In this document: piece after piece, positions 46,269 to 53,719 of the stretch
Layout: every line of letters starts with the position of its first letter
How positions within the stretch are numbered: the stretch's first letter is position 1
DNA from: M3007 sp046316495
GTDB lineage: Bacteria > Bacteroidota > Bacteroidia > Chitinophagales > Saprospiraceae
Direction of reading: 5' to 3'
DNA: 60,716 nucleotides
Assembly: GCA_046316495.1 (NCBI GenBank)
Contig: JBKDAM010000158.1
Span: 1-60,716 of the forward strand
Notes under the pieces: model-generated
Seen by the model: only the letters and a program-made list of their open reading frames with translations
Databases searched by the model: none
What the model was told of the DNA's origin: nothing
Position numbers and translations under genes: made by a program

Positions 46269-46276
46269 CAAAGGTA
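46269..46276 (-). promoter_or_regulatory. -7 promoter element of the second ABC half-exporter
   Basis: The minus strand reads TACCTTTG, 48 bases before the TTG start. Confidence 0.55.
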
Positions 46277-46359
46277 CAGAAAACAAGCTGGATGAAAGGC
46301 CCAAACGATTTGTAAGCAAATGGCTCATGACTTTTCCTCTCACTCCTTCAAGCAGCGAT

Positions 46360-46390
46360 TTGGTACTTTCACCGCATCTCCCTACTTTTG
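46360..46390 (+). promoter_or_regulatory. Promoter TTG-N20-TACTTTTG, four bases before an ATG
   Basis: The -33 TTG lies at 46360-46362 and the -7 TACTTTTG at 46383-46390, spacing 20. The ATG of the next gene is at 46395, so the transcript would be leaderless or nearly so. Confidence 0.6.
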
Positions 46391-46394
46391 AATC

Positions 46395-47258
46395 ATGATG
46401 GGTAACCGACTTTTTTTCTGCTTTCGACAGCTATCAAATTTACTTTTCTTCTTACCTATACCGCTATTGGGACAATTGGGTTGCATCGAATTTGCCAACA
46501 TTGAATCCAGTCCGGTACAATGCAATAGTTTTCGGAACGGAACAATTGAAATAAAAGAGGTCGTGGGAGGAACTCCACCTTATTATTACTCAATTGATGG
46601 AAGTACTTACAGTACTCGTCCCATATTTGATTTGCTCTGGCCCGGTCTTTATGCAGTTACTGTTAAAGATTCCGTCGGTTGTGAATGGAACGCCGCTGTA
46701 CAGGTAGCAGAGCCCCCTATTTTACAAGTCACTCTGGCGACAGATAAGGACACTATTACCTCCGGGGAGTCAATACACCTACGAGCAGAAATTAGTCCGA
46801 CTGGTACTCTCGTGCGAACTATCAACTGGAGGCCACCTAGTTTGTTTGGTAACCCCAATCAACTAGAGCAACAAATCTCGCTTTATGAAAGCACTACTTT
46901 TTCTGTTGAAGTGGTAAATAACGCAGGGTGCACGGCCCGAGATCAGCGTACTGTTCAGGTCAGAAAACCCAATATTTACGCCCCCAATATTATCGATTTG
47001 AGTAGCAACCAAGATGCGTATTTCACCCTTTTTTCGGATGAATTTGTCAAACAAATCAACCTGCTCCAAGTTTATAACCGATATGGTGGACTTTTGTTTG
47101 AACGCCGTGATTTCCAACCAAATGATCCATTATTAGGCTGGAACGGACGTCACCTCGGGAAGCAAGCACCGGACGGAGTATATGGTTGGGTTGCTGAAAT
47201 TGAATATTTGAATGGCCAGCGGCAAAAATCAGCTGGTTCGGTAACCGTAATACACTAG
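46395..47258 (+). CDS. Secreted protein with SprB-like repeat and type IX type-B C-terminal domain
   Basis: A 287-aa surface or secreted protein. Signal peptide about residues 1-25 (ending LLGQLG); a SprB/Ig-like module about 30-105 (FRNGTIEIKEVVGGTPPYYYSIDGS); a second beta module about 108-190; and a C-terminal gliding-motility/T9SS type-B domain about 195-287 (LQVYNRYGGLLFERRDF, GWNGRHLGKQAPDGVYGW). It would be exported by the type IX system like the 1962-aa protein at 28057, but is far smaller. The two in-frame ATGs at 46395 and 46398 lie 4 and 7 bases after a -7 element. A later in-frame start would remove the signal peptide. Confidence 0.9.
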   Translation: MMGNRLFFCFRQLSNLLFFLPIPLLGQLGCIEFANIESSPVQCNSFRNGTIEIKEVVGGTPPYYYSIDGSTYSTRPIFDLLWPGLYAVTVKDSVGCEWNAAVQVAEPPILQVTLATDKDTITSGESIHLRAEISPTGTLVRTINWRPPSLFGNPNQLEQQISLYESTTFSVEVVNNAGCTARDQRTVQVRKPNIYAPNIIDLSSNQDAYFTLFSDEFVKQINLLQVYNRYGGLLFERRDFQPNDPLLGWNGRHLGKQAPDGVYGWVAEIEYLNGQRQKSAGSVTVIH

Positions 47259-47340
47259 TGGAGTCTACCGGAATCAGCGTAGTACGTCTTTCAGAAGATA
47301 AAAAGGACACAATTATGATTAATTAAGGGTTGCAACCTAG

Positions 47341-47348
47341 TAACTTTG
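47341..47348 (+). promoter_or_regulatory. -7 promoter element before terC
   Basis: TAACTTTG. Transcription would start near 47354, directly at the foot of the hairpin 47358-47391. Confidence 0.5.
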
Positions 47349-47357
47349 CAGCCTCTT

Positions 47358-47391
47358 GCGCGTTTCAATATTGGAACGCGCTCTTTTTTTT
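47358..47391 (+). terminator. Terminator-like hairpin in the terC leader
   Basis: A nine-base stem (GCGCGTTTC with GGAACGCGC, one G-U pair) followed by CTC and eight T, ending ten bases before the terC ATG. It may end the upstream type IX gene, or act as an attenuator in the terC leader. Confidence 0.65.
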
Positions 47392-47400
47392 AAAACGGTT

Positions 47401-48387
47401 ATGGTTTCTCTTTCTGTTTGGGTGGGCTTTATTGCCTTGGTGGTCCTGATGATGGCCATCGATTTAGGTGTTTTTAACAAACGCGATCATATTCCCTCCT
47501 CAAAGGAGGCACTCCGCAATACTGGGATCTGGATCTCGCTGGCCTGCCTATTTGGTGTTTTTGTTTATTTCGCCTACGAAAATCAGTGGATGGGTTTAGG
47601 TACTTATGTGCATGAGCCTATGCGGGGAGCTGAAGCAGCACTTAAATATTTCACTGGCTACCTTTTGGAAGAGGCATTAAGTGTCGACAATTTATTTGTC
47701 ATGACCTTAATTTTTGCCAAATTTCGGATACCCAAAATGTATCAGCATAAAGTGTTGTTTTGGGGAATCCTAGGCGTATTGGTATTTAGGGGCATCCTGA
47801 TTGCTGTTGGCACTAGTTTGGTGCATCAATTTATTTGGGTATTCTACTTCTTTGGTGCGTTGTTACTTTACTCCGCTTATAAAATGGTAGGCAGCGAAGA
47901 GGAAGGTCCGATTGACGAGGACGAAATAGATAAAAATAGAATTGTCAAATTAATCCGTAAAGTGTACCCAGTCTACACGAAAGGAAGCCACGGTCACTTT
48001 TTCACCATCATGGAGGATGGCAGAAAAGCGATGACTACCCTCATGGTAACAGTCATCGTAGTAGAACTCACCGACCTGATGTTTGCTTTCGACTCCGTCC
48101 CTGCAGTACTTTCCATTACCACTGATCCATTTTTGGTCTTTACATCCAATGTATTTGCGATCTTGGGACTGCGCTCGCTCTACTTTGTATTGAGCGACTT
48201 TATGGACCGCTTTGAGCACCTAAAATACAGTTTGATCGCCATATTGTCCTTTATTGGTGTTAAAATGATCTTGATTCCTCTGCATATCCACATACCCGTT
48301 TGGGCCTCTCTTTCTGTGATTGCCCTTATGTTAGCAGCTGGAGTTTACACTTCACTCAAACAGAATCCAGAAACGGAAGATAAATAA
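47401..48387 (+). CDS. TerC family membrane protein
   Basis: Integral membrane protein of the TerC/Alx family, linked in other bacteria to manganese export, metal loading of secreted proteins and tellurite resistance. The 328-aa product has about nine helices, with the family acidic motifs EEALSVDNLF in an early helix and VELTDLMFAFDSVPA later, which carry the metal-binding Asp/Glu. A charged loop (EEEGPIDEDEIDKNR) is cytosolic. The start is the ATG at 47401; the longer ORF begins at a TTG at 47356 at the foot of the leader hairpin. A terminator-like hairpin lies between the putative promoter and the ATG. Confidence 0.93.
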   Translation: MVSLSVWVGFIALVVLMMAIDLGVFNKRDHIPSSKEALRNTGIWISLACLFGVFVYFAYENQWMGLGTYVHEPMRGAEAALKYFTGYLLEEALSVDNLFVMTLIFAKFRIPKMYQHKVLFWGILGVLVFRGILIAVGTSLVHQFIWVFYFFGALLLYSAYKMVGSEEEGPIDEDEIDKNRIVKLIRKVYPVYTKGSHGHFFTIMEDGRKAMTTLMVTVIVVELTDLMFAFDSVPAVLSITTDPFLVFTSNVFAILGLRSLYFVLSDFMDRFEHLKYSLIAILSFIGVKMILIPLHIHIPVWASLSVIALMLAAGVYTSLKQNPETEDK

Positions 48388-48390
48388 GTA

Positions 48391-48421
48391 TTGGACAAAA
48401 AAATAGTTCGTCGTACATTTG
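48391..48421 (+). promoter_or_regulatory. Promoter TTG-N20-TACATTTG of guaB
   Basis: The -33 TTG lies at 48391-48393 and the -7 TACATTTG at 48414-48421. The guaB ATG is at 48425, so the predicted transcription start falls on or after the start codon. Confidence 0.65.
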
Positions 48422-48424
48422 CGC

Positions 48425-49912
48425 ATGGAAAAGCATCCTAGCAACGCAAAGCCTAAATTTCTCGGCTACTCCCTCACATTTGACGACGTCCTGCTCGTTC
48501 CCGCTTATAGCGAAGTACTTCCAAGAGAGGTATCGATTTCAACACAGTTTACAAAGGGAATTACTTTGAACGCCCCCATCGTTTCCGCCGCAATGGATAC
48601 GGTGACGGAAAAAGAGTTGGCGATTGCTATCGCTCGACAAGGCGGTATCGGTATCATCCACAAGAACATGACTATTGAACGGCAAGCTGAACAAGTGCGC
48701 GCCGTCAAGCGGTCAGAAGCAGGAATGATCATTGACCCAATCACCTTGCACCCTGAATCAAGTGTTGAAGAAGCACGTTCACTAATGCGCCAACACAGTA
48801 TTGGAGGAATACCGATTACAAACAAAGCGGGCAAACTCGTTGGAATCCTGACCAACAGAGACCTTCGTTTTGAAGCAAACCCTGCTCGAAAGGTAAAGGA
48901 TATTATGACCAAACGCAACTTGGTCACCACCGCGAAAGGGACTACGCTGGAACAAGCTCGGGATATTCTCCAGCAACACAAAATTGAAAAACTTCCAGTT
49001 GTGGATGAGCACAACCTTCTGGTTGGCCTAATAACTTACAAAGATATTATGAAAGGGGTAAACTTCCCCAACGCCTGCAAAGACTCCTTGGGACGTCTGG
49101 TGGTAGGCGCTGCGGTTGGAGTAACCCACGATCTTCTTGAAAGGGTCCAGATGCTTGTAAATGTAGGAGTGGACGCAATCTGTATTGATACCGCACATGG
49201 ACATTCTAAGGGAGTACTGGATGCCGTTACGCAGGTGAAGCACCACTTCCCAGAGCTTCAAGTAGTAGGAGGAAATGTTGCGACAGGTGAAGGAGCACTG
49301 GCACTCGCCAAAGCAGGTGCAGACGGTGTGAAGGTAGGTGTAGGTCCGGGCAGTATATGTACTACTCGTATTGTTGCCGGTGTAGGAGTGGCACAACTTT
49401 CTGCTATTAACAATGCTTACGAAGCGCTAAAGGGCTCTGGGGTACCCATCGTAGGAGATGGCGGAATTCGATACACCGGAGATATTGTAAAAGCATTAGC
49501 GGCAGGCGCCAATACGATCATGGCGGGCTCCCTTTTTGCAGGTGTGGAAGAGGCTCCTGGAGAGACGATCATATTTGATGGCCGGAAATTTAAAACCTAC
49601 CGTGGCATGGGAAGCCTTGCTGCAATGGAAAAAGGATCTAAAGACCGGTATTTCCAAGATGTTGAAGATGATGTCAAAAAACTTGTCCCGGAAGGTATCG
49701 AAGGTCGCGTACCTTACAAAGGCACCTTGCAAGAGGTGATGATTCAATATATTGGAGGTCTTCGTGCTGGAATGGGGTACTGCGGTGCTCCAACTATTAG
49801 CTCACTGCAGGAAAATGCACAATTTGTTCAGATTACCAACGCGGGTATGAACGAGAGCCATCCACATAACATCATCATTACCAGAGAGTCTCCAAACTAC
49901 TCTAGAAGATAA
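48425..49912 (+). CDS. guaB: IMP dehydrogenase
   Basis: NAD-dependent oxidation of IMP to XMP, the first committed step of GMP synthesis. The product is 495 aa from the ATG at 48425. The catalytic Cys312 sits in GPGSICTTR; the barrel begins with LTFDDVLLVPAYS and two CBS domains are inserted at about residues 95-215 (IMRQHSIGGIPI-type and QQHKIEKLPV), giving nucleotide regulation. The upstream TTG (48419) lies inside the promoter and is excluded. A strong promoter ends three bases before the ATG. It is followed after 15 bases by a nitroreductase gene in the same operon. Confidence 0.96.
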   Translation: MEKHPSNAKPKFLGYSLTFDDVLLVPAYSEVLPREVSISTQFTKGITLNAPIVSAAMDTVTEKELAIAIARQGGIGIIHKNMTIERQAEQVRAVKRSEAGMIIDPITLHPESSVEEARSLMRQHSIGGIPITNKAGKLVGILTNRDLRFEANPARKVKDIMTKRNLVTTAKGTTLEQARDILQQHKIEKLPVVDEHNLLVGLITYKDIMKGVNFPNACKDSLGRLVVGAAVGVTHDLLERVQMLVNVGVDAICIDTAHGHSKGVLDAVTQVKHHFPELQVVGGNVATGEGALALAKAGADGVKVGVGPGSICTTRIVAGVGVAQLSAINNAYEALKGSGVPIVGDGGIRYTGDIVKALAAGANTIMAGSLFAGVEEAPGETIIFDGRKFKTYRGMGSLAAMEKGSKDRYFQDVEDDVKKLVPEGIEGRVPYKGTLQEVMIQYIGGLRAGMGYCGAPTISSLQENAQFVQITNAGMNESHPHNIIITRESPNYSRR

Positions 49913-49927
49913 AAACCGCTAATTGCT

Positions 49928-50491
49928 TTGATCAACGAACTAATCAAAAACAGAAGATCCATTTTCCCCTCCAGCTATGATCCTAGTCGACCTATCGACA
50001 GAGAATTATTAGAACAGCTGGTAGAAAATGCCAATTGGGCGCCTACGCACCGCCTAACTGAGCCATGGCGCTTTCAGGTGTTTCACACCCCAGAGAGCCG
50101 TCAGGAACTAGGTCAATACCTGGCAAACTATTACAAAAACCATACCCCACCTGCCCTGTTCGCACCCTCTCAGTATGATAAGGCGCTCGAAAGCCCCGTA
50201 AAAGCAGGGGCAGTGATTGCTATTATCCTACAAAGAGATATGGATGCCCGTGTGCCCGAATTTGAAGAAATCGCAGCAGTCGCAATGGCCGTTCAAAATA
50301 TGTGGCTCACCTGCACAGAAATGGGTCTAGGATGCTATTGGAGCACTCCTAAAGCGGCGTTAGAGGCAACAGAATGGCTCCATCTTGAAGAAGGACAACG
50401 CTGTCTCGGCCTTTTTTATATCGGATGGCACAACGCTCCTGAACTTCCAGGCAAACGAGGAGATATCGAAAAAAAGACCATCTGGCGATAG
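49928..50491 (+). CDS. Nitroreductase family flavoprotein
   Basis: FMN- and NAD(P)H-dependent oxidoreductase of the nitroreductase fold, 187 aa. Seen are KNRRSIFP near the start (FMN phosphate binding), NANWAPTHRLTEPWRFQVF, and the GLGCYWST segment typical of the fold; true substrate is unknown. The start is a TTG at 49928: the guaB stop codon is in the same frame 15 bases upstream and no ATG occurs in frame for about 90 residues. It is probably co-transcribed with guaB. A 14-bp perfect hairpin ends the unit. Confidence 0.9.
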   Translation: MINELIKNRRSIFPSSYDPSRPIDRELLEQLVENANWAPTHRLTEPWRFQVFHTPESRQELGQYLANYYKNHTPPALFAPSQYDKALESPVKAGAVIAIILQRDMDARVPEFEEIAAVAMAVQNMWLTCTEMGLGCYWSTPKAALEATEWLHLEEGQRCLGLFYIGWHNAPELPGKRGDIEKKTIWR

Positions 50492-50499
50492 CCTTCTTT

Positions 50500-50538
50500 A
50501 AAGATCCGAGGGCTTGTTTGCCCTCGGATCTTTAGTTT
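50500..50538. terminator. Bidirectional terminator, nitroreductase / glucosaminidase-like
   Basis: Fourteen-base perfect inverted repeat (50500-50513 and 50520-50533) with a 6-base loop, T-rich on the right, between convergent genes. Confidence 0.85.
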
Positions 50539-50542
50539 TCAT

Positions 50543-51187
50543 TTACGGGACTTCTTGTCCATCTAAATCCTCCAACTGGTAGCGCAAAATGACAGTGCTC
50601 ATCAAGCGCTGTGCGTCCCGCACATCTGAGTACCCATTCTCCACAAGCGCCCCCAACCAATCCTCTGAGCTCGCATTTCGGTTCACAAGTGCCTGGGCCC
50701 AACGCGTGGCCGAAATACTAGAACTAGCATTTCGAAAACTCTCCCAAGCTGTTTCGTACTTCCTGTAACAATACGTTCCAATCTCCACTTTTTTGCCCTC
50801 CCAACCAGAACCACATTGCAAAGCGAAATAATTATGGTGGGTCCTCGTCAGCGCACGCTGTCCTGAAAAACTATTGACATAAGCCAAGGCAAGTAAAACA
50901 GAAGCAGGGATGCCATATTTTGTTTGCTCTGTCTGAACCACCTTGGAGAACCTCTTCAAAAATGCACGCTCCTCCTGCTCCTCCACTTCTGGAAAAATAC
51001 TGACCATAGTGGTACTGCCGCTGGATATTCCTAGTTCAGCCACCTCTCTAGTTTTATTTTCTGCAAAGGTTGGAAAACTGGATGTAGAAGTACCCTTGTT
51101 GGAGGGTAGCAACTCCCTTCGAAAATAAATCAAACCTAGTAGTAATAATCCTAGGTAAAACCAATGTTTTGATAAAAAAGCAACCAT
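50543..51187 (-). CDS. Glucosaminidase-fold protein lacking the catalytic Glu
   Basis: A 214-aa protein with one N-terminal membrane helix (about residues 8-22), a low-complexity linker (30-70) and a glucosaminidase (FlgJ/LytG type) domain (about 75-205). The usual segment AxxESGWG reads AYVNSFSG: Asn105 takes the place of the catalytic Glu. The following THHNYFALQCG corresponds to the conserved NNLFGIK. It is therefore probably a non-hydrolytic peptidoglycan-binding protein, anchored in the inner membrane with the domain in the periplasm. A -7 element lies about 82 bases upstream. Confidence 0.85.
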   Translation of the reverse strand: MVAFLSKHWFYLGLLLLGLIYFRRELLPSNKGTSTSSFPTFAENKTREVAELGISSGSTTMVSIFPEVEEQEERAFLKRFSKVVQTEQTKYGIPASVLLALAYVNSFSGQRALTRTHHNYFALQCGSGWEGKKVEIGTYCYRKYETAWESFRNASSSISATRWAQALVNRNASSEDWLGALVENGYSDVRDAQRLMSTVILRYQLEDLDGQEVP

Positions 51188-51268
51188 ATCGATCTACTTT
51201 ATAGCTAAAATCCAATTCAATATACTTGTAGCTCGTCCAAATGAAGGGACCGCCACTGAATTCCGCTA

Positions 51269-51276
51269 CAAATATA
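51269..51276 (-). promoter_or_regulatory. -7 promoter element of the glucosaminidase-like gene
   Basis: The minus strand reads TATATTTG, 81 bases before the start codon. Confidence 0.5.
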
Positions 51277-51370
51277 AAACAATTCGTTTTTTATTTAAAA
51301 ACATTTTGTTTATTATTTTTCTGCCCGCTACTCACTAAATACCTTTAAAGATAACAACTATAGGCAAGGG

Positions 51371-51412
51371 CAAAAAAAAGCGCACAACCAGGAATTCACC
51401 CGATTGTGCGCT
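51371..51412 (-). terminator. Terminator of the PpiD-like gene
   Basis: On the minus strand AGCGCACAA/TTGTGCGCT pair (51404-51412 with 51379-51387), followed by eight T (51371-51378). Confidence 0.85.
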
Positions 51413-51434
51413 ATCAATTGTTTTTCAGTAATTT

Positions 51435-53555
51435 CTAGAAAAATAAATGGCGGTTGTCCGTCATCTCTGCTGCTTTCTTCATTGCTGGCATCAAACCAGA
51501 GCGAACATAAGACTGTGCAACAGAAACTGCCTGACGGCGGAACATGGTCATGTCTGGTGGCAAATTAACTTCTGGCAAGCCGCTCGCCATCTGAACCATG
51601 TAAACACCCGTCTTACCGGCTATTGGCTTACTTACTGCACCCTTTGCTGTTGCAAATGCAGCACCAATTACACGTGGCTCAGGACCACCCTTAGGAAGTG
51701 CTGTTTGAAGGAACGTTGCACCAAAAGAGGTATCCACCGTTACTTGGAAAGCAGCAGCAGCAGCAGCCAAGTCGGAAGTGCCCTGCAATTTAGACTTTAT
51801 CACATCCGCTTTTTTACGAGCTTTAATTTCAACTTCTACCTGTGGATTTGCTTTAAGCGTTGCAACCGTAGCAGCTCCTTTTGGCGAAATAGAGCGCAAA
51901 GCAACCACCACATAACGAGCATCATAGTATCCACCATTTGGATCTACAATCGCAAACACCTGCTTGGAAACATCACCAGCGTCTGTATCAGCATCGAATG
52001 CCCACTTAACGATGTCACGAGCATCTTTACCAGCACCTAACAGTCCCACATTAAAGTCAGACGCCTTTAATGCCTGGGAAAGTTCCAATGACTTATTCTC
52101 AGAAGCCACCTTTGATTCTAACTCCGTCAGGTTTTTAACTGACTGAACCAGTTCGAGCGCCTTGTCTTTGGCAGATTGCTGGGTCGCAGCAGATGGGCGA
52201 ATCGCTTCGCTAATGGTCGCCAAGCGAACAGAAGCCTGATTATTGATAAACTTCTTACCAGTAATTTCAATCAAGTGCCACCCAAACTGCGTAGCAACTG
52301 TGTATAGTTTACCCTGTTCACCGGTGTTGAAACAAACGTTATTGAACTCAGGAACCATCATTCCATTCGTAAAATACCCAAGATCACCTCCTTTAGAACC
52401 TGAACCAGGGTCTTGACTCACAGCACGCGCTACTGCATCAAACGCAGCACGACCAGATTCAATCTCTTTCTTCAAACTGTCAATTTTCAGTTGATTCTCA
52501 GGAGTTGCACCCTGCAATAAAATGTGGCGTGCTTTCACTGAATCCGGCAATACCTTTTTCGCCAACACCTTGGCAATCGTGTAAGCCCCTCCGTCAAGGT
52601 ATGGACCTACCACTGAATCATTGGGGGTAGCTAAAATCGTTGAAGCAAAATTGGCTGGCAACTCTTCTTTACTTCTGTAGTTTACGTCGTAAATTCCATC
52701 GTTGTTCACTACAAATAAAGAATCATCCTTTCCTTTCAAACCAGGCAACAACTTCATCAAACGATCATAAGAAACCATCGAATCTGCAGAAGTGGCGGAC
52801 ACCTCAAAATTCAGGTAGCTAACCACCCGTGTCTCCTCCAGCTGATCATATAAGCGCGGATTTTCCTTCAAATACTGAGCATAATCCTCGTCTGTTACCT
52901 TGATGTCACTGTCTGCAACCTTGTCATAAGGTATACGAACGTATAAAAAGTCAATCCGCTGGTTGTTTTCCGCAAACACAGCCTCCGCCAACCAGTTGGG
53001 GGCATACAGGCCTTTTACCACCAAATTCATCATTTTATCCTGGATACGCTGCTTCTGAATTTCCTTTTCTTGGAACATCCAGCGCGTACGGAATTCTTTG
53101 TACTGCTCTTCCGCCAACTGTCCGCTTTCAATAGCTGACTTGATCTGACCGAGCGAATTCATGTCAACCATTCCGTTACTACCGCGGAAACGATCAGTAA
53201 TAATTGGACTCAATGCCGTTCCAAACTGCAGCTCCTTCAACTCTTCCTTGGAAACACCAAGACCAAGTGGCTCCGCTTGCTCACGTACAATTGCATCCTC
53301 CACGAAATAATTCCAAACCTGCGCGCGAACCTGGTAGTCATTACCAGTTGAGTTGGCATAAATCGCAGCCTTATATTGTTCAAACTCGTCACTGCGGATC
53401 TCCTTACCGTTGACAACACCCAGTGAGTTAGCATCAGCCGCCTGATAGCGCTGGCTGTTGGAAACTACGTCCATTAAAATAAATCCTCCAAGGGCCAATA
53501 CCATGGTCGCAATAAGGATCCATCCGTTTTTTCGAATCGTACCGATTAAAGCCAT
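51435..53555 (-). CDS. PpiD-like periplasmic peptidyl-prolyl isomerase/chaperone
   Basis: Membrane-anchored foldase assisting newly exported outer-membrane and periplasmic proteins. The 706-aa product has one N-terminal membrane helix (about 12-30), a SurA/PpiD-type N-terminal chaperone domain, and one clear PPIC-type isomerase domain at about residues 340-435 (ARHILLQG, SQDPGSGSKGGDLGYF, GWHLIEITGK). A second degenerate parvulin-like region follows. The C-terminus is helical. The gene is monocistronic, with a -7 element 68 bases upstream. Confidence 0.93.
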   Translation of the reverse strand: MALIGTIRKNGWILIATMVLALGGFILMDVVSNSQRYQAADANSLGVVNGKEIRSDEFEQYKAAIYANSTGNDYQVRAQVWNYFVEDAIVREQAEPLGLGVSKEELKELQFGTALSPIITDRFRGSNGMVDMNSLGQIKSAIESGQLAEEQYKEFRTRWMFQEKEIQKQRIQDKMMNLVVKGLYAPNWLAEAVFAENNQRIDFLYVRIPYDKVADSDIKVTDEDYAQYLKENPRLYDQLEETRVVSYLNFEVSATSADSMVSYDRLMKLLPGLKGKDDSLFVVNNDGIYDVNYRSKEELPANFASTILATPNDSVVGPYLDGGAYTIAKVLAKKVLPDSVKARHILLQGATPENQLKIDSLKKEIESGRAAFDAVARAVSQDPGSGSKGGDLGYFTNGMMVPEFNNVCFNTGEQGKLYTVATQFGWHLIEITGKKFINNQASVRLATISEAIRPSAATQQSAKDKALELVQSVKNLTELESKVASENKSLELSQALKASDFNVGLLGAGKDARDIVKWAFDADTDAGDVSKQVFAIVDPNGGYYDARYVVVALRSISPKGAATVATLKANPQVEVEIKARKKADVIKSKLQGTSDLAAAAAAFQVTVDTSFGATFLQTALPKGGPEPRVIGAAFATAKGAVSKPIAGKTGVYMVQMASGLPEVNLPPDMTMFRRQAVSVAQSYVRSGLMPAMKKAAEMTDNRHLFF

Positions 53556-53622
53556 TTTATTACAATTGATTGATAATCAAATTTTTAACAAAAAAATATG
53601 AATGCTCTTTTTAAAACAGTCG

Positions 53623-53630
53623 CAAAGATA
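53623..53630 (-). promoter_or_regulatory. -7 promoter element of the PpiD-like gene
   Basis: The minus strand reads TATCTTTG, 67 bases before the start codon. Confidence 0.55.
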
Positions 53631-53719
53631 CATTTTTAAAAAGTAAAAATCAGTGTATTTTATGCGTGTTTTTTGCTAAAATTCAAACCAGCAGCAAGGC
53701 TTTACTGTTAATCAAAGTC

